A stretch of 64,000 bases of DNA from Palsa-504 sp963744575 (lineage in GTDB: Bacteria; Actinomycetota; Actinomycetes; Streptosporangiales; Streptosporangiaceae), in NCBI GenBank assembly GCA_963744575.1, contig CAVUUF010000014.1:248001-312000 (forward strand), given 5' to 3'. Numbering within the stretch: position 1 is the stretch's first letter; each line of letters starts with the position of its first letter. The position numbers and the translations under genes were made by a program. Below the pieces are notes generated by a model. The model was given only the letters and a program-made list of their open reading frames with translations, made no database searches and was not told the DNA's origin. Positions 51,173 to 60,319 of the stretch are shown here, in pieces.

Positions 51173-52186
51173 TCAGGACTTGCCGCGGTGGCCGCGCATC
51201 CATGCGGTCGCGAGCGCGGCTGCGGCGAGCAGGCAGCCGGCCAGCGGGGCGCGGTGCGTCGTGGCCCACAGCCACGGGTCGCGTGCGTGTGCCTGGTCGT
51301 CGAAGGCGCCGTGCGCGCCGCGGTCGACGTCGGCGTCCTGGGGCTCGAACACGTTCGAGCCCCACCGCGGCAGGTCCTTGCTGTTCTGCTGCGACTTCAC
51401 GCCGGTCCGGCCGAGGTAGAGGTCGAGCAGCTTCGGTGCGATCCGCTCGCCGAGGATGGTGTAGGCGGTGGAGATGCCCACCCACATGTTGCGGCGCGGG
51501 TGCTCGGCGAGATAGACGATCGCCTTGGCGGGCAGCTCCGGCTGGAAGATCGGCGCGACCGGCATCGGGTGGCCGCTCATCTTGTTCAGGTTCCAGTTGA
51601 ACTGCGGGGTGTTCAGGCCCGGCAGCTGGACGGTGCAGAGCCTGACGTTGCTCTTCTCGCTGGCGAGCTCGGTCACCACCGACTGGGTGTAGCCGACGAC
51701 GGCGTGCTTGGCGCCGCAGTAGGCCGATTGCAGCGGGATCGAGCGGTAGGCCAGGGCCGACCCGACGTTGATGATGACGCCGCGGTCGCGGGGGCGCATG
51801 TGCCGCAGCGCGGCCTGCGTGCCGTAGACCTGCCCGTAGTAGGTGACCTCGGTCATCCGCCGGAATTCCTCCGCTGAGGTGTCCCAGGAGTAGGCCAGCG
51901 AGCCGCTGAACGCGACGTTGACCCACACGTCGATCTCGCCGAGCTCGGCCACGGCCTGCTCGGCCGCGCGGTGGACCGCGCCGGGGTCGGCGACGTCGGT
52001 CGGGATGCCCAGGCCGCGCCCGCCGGCGCCCTCGACGTCCTTGGCGGCGCCGTCCAGGCCGGCCTGCCCGCGGGCCAGCACGGCCACGTCATAGCCGGCC
52101 TCGGCGAAGGCCTGCACGGTTGCCCGTCCCACCCCGCCCGATCCGCCAGTGACCACCGCGACCCTGCGTCCTGTTGCCGATGTCAT
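51173..52186 (-). CDS. Short-chain dehydrogenase/reductase
   Basis: A 337-residue SDR. The NAD(P)-binding TGGSGGVGRATV (about 14-25), catalytic Ser in INVGSALAYRS and Tyr-Lys in YCGAKHAVVG (about 156-160) are intact. The C-terminal 70 residues extend beyond the usual 250 and end in a hydrophobic helix (APLAGCLLAAAALATAWM), which may tether it to the membrane. It is the last gene of the operon starting near 55047. Substrate unknown. Confidence 0.88.
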   Translation of the reverse strand: MTSATGRRVAVVTGGSGGVGRATVQAFAEAGYDVAVLARGQAGLDGAAKDVEGAGGRGLGIPTDVADPGAVHRAAEQAVAELGEIDVWVNVAFSGSLAYSWDTSAEEFRRMTEVTYYGQVYGTQAALRHMRPRDRGVIINVGSALAYRSIPLQSAYCGAKHAVVGYTQSVVTELASEKSNVRLCTVQLPGLNTPQFNWNLNKMSGHPMPVAPIFQPELPAKAIVYLAEHPRRNMWVGISTAYTILGERIAPKLLDLYLGRTGVKSQQNSKDLPRWGSNVFEPQDADVDRGAHGAFDDQAHARDPWLWATTHRAPLAGCLLAAAALATAWMRGHRGKS

Positions 52187-52752
52187 CGCTTCCTCATCTC
52201 TGTTTTCTTGCGGTGACCGGACGGCAGGATCCTGCCCCGCGTCGAGCCGGTCAGGAATCTGGGCGTGCCGGGCCGGGCGCCGCGGCCTGCCCGGTAGCCG
52301 GGCACCAGCGCGCCGGCGAGCCGGTCGGCCAAGCTCTGGCGCAGCCGCCCGAGCGTGCCGCCTGGTCCCGGCGGCGGTCGTTCATCCGGGGCCGCCCGGG
52401 CGGCGAGCGCGCCGGCCGCGGCGAAGGACGCCGCGATCAGCGTATCGGTCAGTGCGGCGCGCCGGCGGCCCCGGTCGGCGGCCGCCAGCCCGAGCATGCT
52501 CACGGCGTGCAGCAGGTCGACCTCGATGCCGAGGGCCACCACCGGGTAGCCGGGTTCGCGGCCGGAGGCCACCGCCTGGGCCAGCTGGCGGGCGCCGAGG
52601 ATGCGGGCGATCACCCGGCCCCGGGCGTCGAGCGGCCGGCCCAGCAGCCGTTCGCTCACCAGCGCGGGCGCCGCGAGCTGCAGCGCGCCGTACCCGCCGC
52701 GTACCGCGCCAAGCAGCGTCGCGGGTGACCAGCCCGCCCGGGGGCCGCTCAC
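52183..52752 (-). CDS. Membrane-associated hypothetical protein
   Basis: A 189-residue protein from GTG 52752 overlapping the GH15 stop (GTGA). Hydrophobic stretches include LLGAVRGGYGALQLAAPALV and ALTDTLIAASFAAAGALAARA; the C-terminal 60 residues are basic. It resembles small actinobacterial proteins of unknown role found beside GH15 or sugar-oxidation genes. It overlaps the SDR start as well. Confidence 0.6.
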   Translation of the reverse strand: MSGPRAGWSPATLLGAVRGGYGALQLAAPALVSERLLGRPLDARGRVIARILGARQLAQAVASGREPGYPVVALGIEVDLLHAVSMLGLAAADRGRRRAALTDTLIAASFAAAGALAARAAPDERPPPGPGGTLGRLRQSLADRLAGALVPGYRAGRGARPGTPRFLTGSTRGRILPSGHRKKTEMRKR

Positions 52753-54548
52753 TGCTCGCCCGGCCACGGGGAGGCCAGCCGCGCCGAGGCCTCGAACATC
52801 AGCGCGTGCACGAAGGCCTGGGGCAGGTTGCCGCGCAGCTGGCGCTGCGTGACGTCGTACTCCTCGGAGTACAGCCCCGGCGGCCCGCAGGCGGCGCGGT
52901 TGCGTTCGAAGTAGCGGATCGCGGCGAGCGTGTCGCCCTGCTGGTGGCTGGCCAGGGCGGCGAGGAAGCCGCAGAGCAGGAACGCGCCTTCGGCGTCGCC
53001 GAGCGGGCCCGGCTGCTGCCGGAACCGGTAGACATAGCCCTCCTGGTCCAGCTCGCCGCGTACCGCCGCCAGGGTGGCGGCGGTACGCGGGTCGCCGGCC
53101 GGCAGCGCGCCGCGGATGCCGGGCAGCAGCAGCGCCGCATCGACGCGGTCGTCACCGGGCGCGCGCTGCCAGCGGCCGGACGGGTGCGTGCAGTGCGCGG
53201 CGGTGTCGGCCAGGATCGCCGCGGCCAGCGCGAGCCAGTCGCCGGCGCGCGGAGCGGGCGCGCCGCGAGCCCGGCTGGCTGCGCGCAGCCCGGCGGCGCA
53301 GATCAGCCGGCTCTGGCACCAGCGCTGGTCGTCCAGCTCCCAGATGCCGGCTTCGGGGTCGTGCCAGCGAGCCGCGATCGCGTCCGCAGCGGTCTCGACG
53401 GCCCGCCACCCGTCGGCGTCGAGGTGGTCGTGGCCGGCGGCGGCGGCGAGCAGCAGCAGCGCCTCGCCGAACGCGTCGAGCTGGAACTGGGCGTTGACGT
53501 GGTTGCCCACGATGTCGTGGCCGCCGGGATAGCCGGGCAGGTGGAGCGAGCGCTGATCGGGAACGCGGCCGCCGGCGGTGGTGTAGGCAGGGGTGAGCTT
53601 CGGCCCGTCGTCCAGGAGCCGGGCGCAGACGAACCGTACCGCGTCGTCGAGCAGCGGGTGAGCGCCGGCCGCGGCGACGGCCTCGCCGGTGAAGCACTGA
53701 TCGCGGATCCAGACGTAGCGGTAGTCGTAGTTGCGGCCCTCCCCCGCCCGCTCGGGCAGGCTCATCGTCGCCGCGGCGACCATGCCGCCGCCGGCGCTGG
53801 TGAGCCCGCGCAGCACCGCGTAGGCGTGCCGGGTGTCCCTCGGGGCAAGGGTGCCAGCGAACTCCGGGACGCAGGTCCGCCAGGTGTGCTCGGTCGCCTG
53901 CCAGGCTTCCCCTGGCTCCGGGGGCCGTTCGGGCAGCGTCTGCCCGGACAGCTCGAGAACAAGGTCGTGGCTGCTGCCCGCGGGGATCGTGAGCTCCATC
54001 GCCAGCGCGTGGCGTGCGCCGTCGCCGGTGGCAACGGTCTTGGCCTTCTCGCCGCCGCTCCATCGGACGTTCAGCTGGCCGGCTGGGCCGGCCCACACCC
54101 CGCGCTGCCGGTCCATCTGCCCGGCCGGATGCTGGCCGAACCCGGCCCGGACGTCCAGCCGCACCGTCACCCGGGCGTCGCCTTTCGCGGCGATGATCCG
54201 CCGCAGCACGACCACCCGGTCGACCTCACCGGGGAAGGCCAGCGCCTCGCGGCATTCGATCACCCCGGTCTCGGTGATCCAGCGGGAGCGCCAGATCAGC
54301 GAGCCGTCCTCGTAATAGCCACCCCAGACGAACCGGGCGCCGGCGGGCGTGACCGAATACAGGCCGCCGCCGCCGATCAGCGCGGAGAACACCGCGTCGC
54401 TGTCCCAGCGCGGCGCGCACAGCCACGCCATGTCGCCGCGCGGGCCGACCAGGGCGCCGCGTTCGCCGTCGGCGAGCAGGGCGTACTCGCGCAGCACGTG
54501 CAGCGGGTACCGTGCCGCGTCCCGGTCGTCGATCCGTGTGCTCGCCAT
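52749..54548 (-). CDS. Glycoside hydrolase family 15 protein (glucoamylase/trehalase type)
   Basis: A 599-residue GH15 enzyme: an N-terminal beta-sandwich (residues about 10-230) and an (alpha/alpha)6 barrel. Landmarks are YVWIRDQCFTGEA (about 285), LHLPGYPGGHDIVGNHVNAQ, the general acid Glu in GIWELDDQRW (about 400) and the base Glu in LYSEEYDVTQRQLRGNLPQA (about 562). Family members release glucose from starch, maltodextrin or trehalose. Without a signal peptide it is cytoplasmic, so intracellular trehalose or glycogen fragments are plausible substrates. ATG 54548 fits the family start. Confidence 0.9.
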   Translation of the reverse strand: MASTRIDDRDAARYPLHVLREYALLADGERGALVGPRGDMAWLCAPRWDSDAVFSALIGGGGLYSVTPAGARFVWGGYYEDGSLIWRSRWITETGVIECREALAFPGEVDRVVVLRRIIAAKGDARVTVRLDVRAGFGQHPAGQMDRQRGVWAGPAGQLNVRWSGGEKAKTVATGDGARHALAMELTIPAGSSHDLVLELSGQTLPERPPEPGEAWQATEHTWRTCVPEFAGTLAPRDTRHAYAVLRGLTSAGGGMVAAATMSLPERAGEGRNYDYRYVWIRDQCFTGEAVAAAGAHPLLDDAVRFVCARLLDDGPKLTPAYTTAGGRVPDQRSLHLPGYPGGHDIVGNHVNAQFQLDAFGEALLLLAAAAGHDHLDADGWRAVETAADAIAARWHDPEAGIWELDDQRWCQSRLICAAGLRAASRARGAPAPRAGDWLALAAAILADTAAHCTHPSGRWQRAPGDDRVDAALLLPGIRGALPAGDPRTAATLAAVRGELDQEGYVYRFRQQPGPLGDAEGAFLLCGFLAALASHQQGDTLAAIRYFERNRAACGPPGLYSEEYDVTQRQLRGNLPQAFVHALMFEASARLASPWPGEQ

Positions 54549-54564
54549 CGTGTCTCGCTCCTAT

Positions 54565-55047
54565 CTAGATTCCGGCGGCGTTGGCGTAGAACTGCTGGTC
54601 CTCGCGCCACCCGCCCATGCCCATGCCGATGTCCGTGACGTCGGCGACGAATTCGATGCCGGTGATCCACTTGACCATCTTGAAACCGAGCTGGGTCTCG
54701 ATCCGTACCGCAGCGGAGCGCCGTGCTCGACCGGCAGCGGGGCGCCATTCATGTCCAGCGCGAGGATGGTCTGCGGGTTTGCGGCCAGGCGGATCGGGAT
54801 GGTGCCGTAGCGCGATGGCCGGTGACCAGGACTCTTCCTCGTCCAGCGAGGTCCACAGCCTGCGCGAGTCGGCGCCGTACATTTTCTTCGACAGGCGCAG
54901 CCACTCCCGCTCCGGCGGGCAGTCGTCGTGCCAGTACAACTTCGGGAATGCGGACAGCACCTTGCTGCCCGAACGGAACAGCAGCAGCATGAAGAAGATG
55001 TTCAGCAAGTGGGTGACCACCACCCAGGAAGGGAAGAACTCAGGCAC
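54565..55047 (-). pseudogene. Remnant of a molybdopterin oxidoreductase with cytochrome b-like N-terminus
   Basis: The first ~75 residues (FPSWVVVTHLLNIFFMLLLF, SAFPKLYWHDDCPPEREWL, SADSRRLWTSLDEEESWSP) match the start of membrane cytochrome b561-like/sulfite-oxidase-type fusion proteins. The last ~65 (RYGTIPIRLAANPQTILALD, NGAPLPVEHGAPLR, GFKMVKWITGIEFV, GMGMGGWREDQQFYANAAGI) are the C-terminus of the molybdopterin domain. The frame shifts twice between them, and several hundred residues including the membrane helices and cofactor core are missing. The gene is dead. It heads the GH15 operon and may survive only as a transcribed leader. Confidence 0.78.
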
Positions 55048-55138
55048 GCTGCCCGCTCCTCTCCGGTCGAGGCACCCGCGTGGCCCGCGATGCCGAGCAC
55101 CGAACGACCGGGGTTCTTACGTTCACTGCTAGCATAAG

Positions 55139-55151
55139 CGCAATAATTGCG
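55139..55151. promoter_or_regulatory. MarR-type operator, CGCAATAATTGCG
   Basis: A perfect 6-bp inverted repeat with a 1-bp spacer, of the same form as CGCAAC-G-GTTGCG in the marR promoter. It lies 92 bp upstream of the oxidoreductase remnant and would place the GH15 operon under the same regulator. Confidence 0.65.
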
Positions 55152-55602
55152 TAACAGCAAACAAGATCCCCGGGCGAGGCCGTACGAGAGTCCGCCACAC
55201 CCAGCCGCGAGCCAAGAGGGAGTAGCGACGTGAGCCGTGCCGAGAGCCAGAATGCGTCAGCGCGGATGGAGCAGCTGCGCGGTGCGCTGCTCACCGGCGC
55301 GGACCCGGAGCCAGCGAGAAAGAGATCGCTGAGCACACCCGCGACCGTCCCTTGCTCGGCGCCGTGCCGCCACCGGTTGAGCGCGCCCTATCCGCCCGGG
55401 CAGATGTGCGACGGCGCGCACGGCGCCCCGCTGATTCCCTGCCCCAGCCGTCTCGCCGGCGGTAGCTACCGCTTCCAAGGGGCGCTCAGGCCCAGCGCGG
55501 CGGCCAGGGTCAGCACCACGCGTCCTCGCGCAGGGCCGCTGACTGCATCGAGGGCGAACGCGCGGATCCGGCGGGCTGTCTGCACGGCCGGGACTGCGAG
55601 CA
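55152..55602. other. 451 bp, possible gene fragment, no intact gene
   Basis: A GTG at 55230 with a GGGAG site opens MSRAESQNASARMEQLRGAL and LTGADPEPAR, then quality drops; a shift of frame would continue as KEIAEHTRDRPLLGAVPPP. This may be the beginning of a lost gene. Nothing else is recognisable. Confidence 0.3.
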
Positions 55603-56165
55603 TCAGCACTCTCCGCCGCCGGGCGTGCCGCGGACTGGTTTCTTCAGGCTGCTGACGTCCTGGCTGTCGCTGTCACCACTGAAGCCCGAAGCATCGGCGC
55701 GGAATCGGTCGCGGCTCTCCGCCTCTTCCTGTTCATTCCGCCCCTGGACGGGCCGTTCTTCTTCCGGCTGCGCAGCCTGGCCGGACAGCAGCGGGGAGCG
55801 GGCCAGAGTAACCACCGCAGCTGCCATGACCAGGCCGCTCACCACGGCTAGGGAGATAAACCATCCGCCCCGGGCCTGCTCGCCGTACACGAAGACGCCC
55901 CACAGGATCGACACGACCGGATCGGACAGCGTCAGGCCAGGCTGTGCGGCGATCACCCGGCCGGCGTTCAGCGCCGACTGAACCAGGAACAAGCCCAGCG
56001 CGTCGGCCGCGACCATGCCGTACAGCTGCCAGCTGGTGAACAGCGCGCCGAATCCCCTGGCGTAGGCGTTGGTCATGCCTTTCATCAGCGCCGCCGTCAG
56101 CCCGAACGTGGCCCCGGCGGCCACGGCGAGCACCGCCGCCGTCCCGTACGCGGCCGCGGTCGTGG
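55603..56165 (-). pseudogene. DMT-family transporter, C-terminal part
   Basis: The frame covers four or five helices (AAVLAVAAGATFGLTAALMK, LYGMVAADALGLFLVQSALN, LSDPVVSILWGVFVYGEQAR, FISLAVVSGLVMAAAVVTLA) of the drug/metabolite transporter family, then a 65-residue acidic tail. The missing first helices are found at 60437-60634 on the same strand, 4.3 kb upstream with respect to transcription. About 100 residues of the middle are in neither part. Confidence 0.78.
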
Positions 56166-56625
56166 CCATGATCGCCACCTCAGCCGCCTCGGACCGCCTC
56201 GCGCACCGCCGGGTGTTCACTCTGGTCCCGCTGTTGATCTCGGCGATCTGTTTCGCGGTCTCCTACCTGACCCGGGCGGGACGTTCACCACCGCGTTCGT
56301 CCTGCTGATCGTAGCGGCGGCCGGCATGTACGCGCCGTACGGGCCGTACTTCGCCTACATCCCCGAGCTGCTCCCGGCCGACGACGCGGCCCCGGCCGTC
56401 GGCATGATCAACGCGTTTGGCGCCCTGGGCGGATTCATCGGCACGTATATAGTTGGCGCGCTGGGCGGGGGCACGTCGGCCGTGCCGTTCGTGTTCCTCG
56501 CTGCATGCCTGCTGGTGGCCGCCCTCCTCATGGTCGCCGTGCGCCGTCCCGGCCAGGCGCGCCAGGCGGCGCGGCCAGACCCCGCGGCAGACCGCGGTGA
56601 CACCGCCGCGACCAGAGCGGCTTGA
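56135..56625 (+). pseudogene. MFS transporter, C-terminal part with frameshift
   Basis: Frame one reads VPYAAAVVAMIATSAASDRL, AHRRVFTLVPLLISAICFAV, SYLT; after a frameshift near 56280 frame two reads FTTAFVLLIVAAAGMYAPYG, PYFAYIPELLPADDAAPAVG, MINAFGALGGFIGTYIVGAL and a final helix. This is the C-terminal third of an anion:cation-symporter type MFS protein. It begins head to head inside the DMT fragment, so the junction near 56150 is a recombination point. Confidence 0.72.
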
Positions 56626-56699
56626 GCGGGTCGGCCGCGTGCGCCCTCGCATCGTCATCACGGCGCCGATCGAGTCGCCTCTGGTGTTCATGGGCGCCA

Positions 56700-56790
56700 C
56701 GGCGATCAGCGTGCGGGTCCGAGCCTCGGTGAGGCTGTCGGTGTACAGCAGCAAGCACGAGCCGGGTGCCAATCTGGACCGACGCTGGCC
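56700..56790 (-). pseudogene. Fragment of a SpoIIE/PP2C-type phosphatase
   Basis: Minus-strand frame LAPGSCLLLYTDSLTEARTR corresponds to the conserved L-x-PGD-x-LLLYTDGVTEAR motif of SpoIIE phosphatases, with the metal-binding Gly changed to Ser. Nothing else of the domain is present. Confidence 0.5.
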
Positions 56791-56865
56791 TGCCCTCAGA
56801 CGTGGTGGTCTCACGCGGAAGATGGCGAGCGGCCGGACTTAGCCTTTTCCGCCAGGTCATCTGGG

Positions 56866-57078
56866 GTGCATGCCTGCTGGATCTTCCTGCTGGCGCTGGT
56901 GGCGGGACTGGCGGGCCGAGTGACTTCGGCGGCCGTGTGTGCGGCTTGCGCCCTGGTCCCCCTCGTCCTGCCGCTGCCGCTCGCGCTGGAACGCGTGAGC
57001 GGGGCGCTCCGGGACACGCGCCGCGACGGACGGCAGGGCGGACTGCCTGGCCCGACCGGTTCGAACTGGCGGTGCTAG
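56866..57078 (+). CDS. Possible small membrane protein or fragment
   Basis: A 70-residue frame with two hydrophobic stretches (ACWIFLLALVAGLAGRVTSA, CALVPLVLPLPLAL) followed by a basic tail. No ribosome site and no family recognised; given its surroundings it may be a remnant. Confidence 0.25.
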   Translation: MHACWIFLLALVAGLAGRVTSAAVCAACALVPLVLPLPLALERVSGALRDTRRDGRQGGLPGPTGSNWRC

Positions 57079-57149
57079 TGTGTATCGTGGTACGATATTT
57101 ATTGCTGGCAGGGACGCGGTAGGCCGGCGGATTCCGGAGGCGATGGCGC

Positions 57150-57463
57150 ATGAAGCGGTACAAGTTCCAGGCTTTGGTCACCCTGTGCGAGGGGAGTGAT
57201 GGCGACCCACGTCCGCTAAGTTCCGCACCGCGCCGCATGGTGCTGCGAGGCTGGAACGATGAATCCGCGCGCAGCCAGTTTTCACCGCCCTGGTCAGCTG
57301 CGACGACGACGGGCCGTTCCGGCCGGGGAGCCCGCGCGTCCTGGCGACGCTGCGGCTGGCCGGTGACGACGTGACCGATTACCTCAGCATTGGGAGCCAC
57401 TTCGATCTGTGGCTCGGTCACGACGCCGGGCAGGGCGTCGTCACGCGCCGCCTTTTCGTCTGA
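57150..57463 (+). pseudogene. Small beta-barrel (EF-Tu-like) protein, frameshifted
   Basis: ATG 57150 behind GGAGG begins MKRYKFQALVTLCEG, and the frame continues as RRMVLRGWNDESARSQFSPP before losing homology. The end is recovered in another frame: LAGDDVTDYLSIGSHFDLWL, GHDAGQGVVTRRLFV, stop 57463. Together they describe a ~100-residue protein of a small actinobacterial family with a translation-factor-like beta-barrel (from memory). At least one indel separates the halves. Confidence 0.6.
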
Positions 57464-57467
57464 TCGG

Positions 57468-58010
57468 TTACCATCCGGTCTGGGCAGCCGTCTTCGCGGC
57501 GCATGACGACACCCACATTGGGCACATTCTCTGGCCTCCGTTGTTGCCCAGAGTCAGCGCGACGGAGATCAGCGCTATGGATGTCACGATCCAGAGCACC
57601 GGCCACACCAGCTGCCATCGAAGGCCCGGCTTGAGCCGGCGCCAGGTCGTCCAGGACGACCGCGAGTTCGTGCAGGCGGTCCAGGGTGCGCCGGGGTCAG
57701 CTGCTCCACGATGCGGTCGCCTGCGGCGGTCAGGCGGACAGGTACAACGCGGCGAGCGTCCTTATCTGGTGTCCGCTCGACCAGGCCGGCGGCCTCGGCG
57801 CGGTCAACCAGCTCCACCTCGCTGTGCGGCCGCAGGAGCAGTAGCCGGCCAGGTCACCGACGGTCGGAGGCTTATCGCCCGGATGTCCCTTGATCGCCAG
57901 CAACTGGTGCTGAACGTGGGTGAGGCCCGCCGCCTGCGCCTGGTCCTCGCTCCAGCGCTCGAATTGGCGCAGCGCGACGCGGAACTCTAGCAGCCTTTCG
58001 AAGTCTCGCC
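57468..58010 (-). pseudogene. MarR-family regulator with C-terminal membrane helix, two frameshifts
   Basis: Successive frames read RVALRQFERWSEDQAQAAGL, THVQHQLLAIKGHPGDKPPT, VGDLAGY, then LLRPHSEVELVDRAEAAGLV, ERTPDKDARRVVPVRLTAAG, DRIVEQLTP, then LDRLHELAVVLDDLAPAQAG and LVWPVLWIVTSIALISVALT. Shifts occur near 57842 and 57697. The winged-helix core is typical MarR; the added transmembrane helix at the C-terminus is not. It is convergent with the small beta-barrel gene. Confidence 0.7.
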
Positions 58011-58138
58011 GGGTAAGCCGGGAGCATTATCACCTTTCAGGCGCTTAGGACATTGATGTCGCGGTAATGAGCCGCCGGGCAGTCATCGGACACGTGTCCA
58101 TTCAGGGTGGGTGGTGAGCTGCGGTTTCGGGTCCTGGT

Positions 58139-59480
58139 TCAGCGGGCTGGCAGGGGTAGCCAGGGGTCGCCGGCTAGAGCTCGGGTGATGGCGTCGAGGG
58201 CGGTCAGGCCGTGGTTTGCCGCCGAGTCGAGGTAGCTGCGAATGCGGCACCAGCGGGCGAGGGTCCTGGGGTGTGCCAGTCCCGCGGCCGGTTGTGCGTG
58301 ATCCCGAAGGCTATGGCCTCGTCGTAGCGCTCCCGCAGCTTCGCCAGCAGCTGCTCATCCAGCGCCGGGTCGCCCCTGGCCAGCGCGTCGTCGACGGCCT
58401 GGTGCGCCTCGCGGAGGATCTCGATGACATCGGCGGCCCGGGACTGCAGGCTGTCTGGTCCCAGCCTGGTGACGGCGCGGGCGCGGCGGATGACGTGCTG
58501 GCAGCATTGCTGTATCCCGGCCAGCTGCGGCAGCAGCTGCTGGTAGGCGGAGTACCCGTCGCTGATCAAGAACCCGGCGAAGAACGACAAGACCGCGGTG
58601 ATCGCGGCGGCCTGCCGGGACCCCAGCGCCCGCAGCCAGGTCAGCCCGGCGTGCGGGGTGCGCACGACCAGCACGTGCGGCGCGCCCGCGTCCTGCCCGG
58701 CCAGCCCGGCATGCGGATCCAGGGGATTGACGGGGGTCTGATCGGCGCCCAGCACCGGCTCGGCTGCCAGCGCGGCCTGCATCGCCTCATCGAACCCGGC
58801 GCCTTCCAGCCGGGATGACAGCCGCTCGCTGGCGCCGTCGACGAACCCCGGCGAGACCGGCACGCCCAGCAGCATGCCGGTCAGGTTCGCGGCCCGCTCG
58901 GCGGGCACGTTGCCGTAGGAGGACAGCAGCACCGCCGCGGTGTTGATGCCCGGACCGTAGCAGACGCTGCCCGGATGCGCCCCTGCCGGGGGCTGCGCGG
59001 CGTTGACCTTCCCGCAGCACCGGCAGGTCAGCGGCAGCAGGTACTCGGTGACGAACGTCGTGATCTTCACGTCCCGGACCTGCGACCACCAGCTGCCCGC
59101 CCGGTCCGCCCGGCCAGGGCGGTGCCGCACCGCGAGCACTGCGCCGGCGGCGGCACTTCCTCCCGCTCGTCCGGGTCCGGGTCCCGCGGCAGCCCCGCCC
59201 CGGGATGCCCCGGCTGGCCGCCGTGCTTGCGGTCCGCGCGCCGCTCCCGTTCGGAGGTCTGGCGGGCCCTCCGCTCAGCCGTGCGCCGCTCCCGCGCCCC
59301 GATCGGATCCCTCGACGGCGGCGTCCCCGACGTCGCGCTGTCCGACCCCAGCCGCCGCTCCAGCTCCGCGGCCCTCAGCTCCAGCCGCCGGTACCGCTCC
59401 AGCTGAGCCTCCAGCTCAGCCCGCAGGGCAGGTGACGCCTGCTGCAGGGACCGGGCGGAATAGTTTACCGGGCAATGTTT
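58139..59480 (-). mobile_element. IS66-family transposase, two frameshifts
   Basis: An N-terminal coiled coil (LRAELEAQLERYRRLELRAA) and Arg-rich zinc-finger region (KHGGQPGHPGAGL, CSRCGTALAG) are typical of IS66 TnpC. The second frame from about 59110 carries the catalytic part (VCYGPGINTAAVLLSSYGNV, FLISDGYSAYQQLLPQLAGI, QQCCQHVIRRARAV), and a third frame near 58258 supplies LARWCRIRSYLDSAANHGLT ending at 58139. The accessory TnpA/TnpB genes and clear terminal repeats were not found, so it is a degraded or partly sequenced element. 58011-58138 shows nothing. Confidence 0.85.
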
Positions 59481-59563
59481 CGGCCCTCCCGGGCCGGGTA
59501 ACCAACCACTCGGCATTGCGACGCGCGCGGGCTTGGCTCTGTAAAAGGGCGGGGCGAGCCTGA

Positions 59564-59579
59564 ACAGTGAGCTCACTGT
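59564..59579. promoter_or_regulatory. Perfect 16-bp palindrome ACAGTGAGCTCACTGT
   Basis: A perfect inverted repeat without spacer, 119 bp upstream of the hemerythrin-like gene and next to the IS66 remnant. The GTGA...TCAC core resembles GntR or Crp-type sites; no regulator is adjacent. Confidence 0.5.
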
Positions 59580-59623
59580 CCGCCGTCGTTGTTAGCCGAA
59601 CTCTCAGTCCTGGACTGCGGCCC

Positions 59624-59637
59624 CACGGGAACCCGTG
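59624..59637. promoter_or_regulatory. Perfect inverted repeat CACGGG-AA-CCCGTG
   Basis: Six-bp arms with a 2-bp spacer, 61 bp before the hemerythrin-like start, in promoter position. A dimeric repressor site is likely. Confidence 0.5.
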
Positions 59638-59697
59638 AAGTCGACGCACCCGAAATGACGGGCAACCGGTGTGTGCGTTCACGGAACGGGAGCAGAC

Positions 59698-60312
59698 ATG
59701 AGCAGTGCGGCACTGAACCAGTCGACGCCAGCGGACGGGACACACAGCGGCCCCGGACCAGGCGCCGGCTGGCCGGCCGACGTCGTGGAGCTGATCATGG
59801 CGGATCACCGCCGGATACGGCGCCTCCGCGGAGCCCTGCAGGACGCGGCCCGCTCTGACGGTGATGCTGGCCCTGGTTGGATACTCCCCCATGCCTGGCA
59901 GCGGTTCACCGGTTTGCTGGTCGTTCACTTCGAGGCCGAGGAGGAAATCTGCTACCTGCCCATGTTCGGGCCCGGCCCGCAGGCGGCCGGGCGGAGGCGG
60001 GAAGCGATCGCCGATCACGATGACATCCGCGAGGCGGTCCGCGAAGCATCTCTCCACCGGGCCGGCTCGGCGCGATGGTGGCGTGCGGCCAGGGCCGTCC
60101 TCGCGGGCAGCGCCCAGCACCTCGACCGTGAGGAATGCGGTGTCCTGGCCGAGTGCCCGATCAGGCTGACGATGAGTCGGCGGCGGGCGCTCGGCGGCCA
60201 GTGGTCAGCGTTCACCGCGGCATGGGCACAGGACGCCGCGCTTCAGGCCCGCTGGGGCGTTTCCCCGGCGGGCCCTGTGGCGCCTTTCTCCCAAGGTGGC
60301 AACGGCGCGTGA
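59698..60312 (+). CDS. Hemerythrin HHE-domain protein
   Basis: A 204-residue four-helix protein. Iron-ligand candidates follow the HHE pattern: His in IMADHRRIRRLRGAL (about 36), HFEAEEEICYLP (about 77), AIADHDDIREAVREA (about 108) and AQHLDREECGVLAECP (about 141). Such proteins bind a di-iron centre and sense or store oxygen or nitric oxide. ATG 59698 follows a GGGAGCAG site. It is the only gene in 55-61 kb that looks intact, with two palindromes upstream. Confidence 0.85.
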   Translation: MSSAALNQSTPADGTHSGPGPGAGWPADVVELIMADHRRIRRLRGALQDAARSDGDAGPGWILPHAWQRFTGLLVVHFEAEEEICYLPMFGPGPQAAGRRREAIADHDDIREAVREASLHRAGSARWWRAARAVLAGSAQHLDREECGVLAECPIRLTMSRRRALGGQWSAFTAAWAQDAALQARWGVSPAGPVAPFSQGGNGA

Positions 60313-60319
60313 GGTAAGG

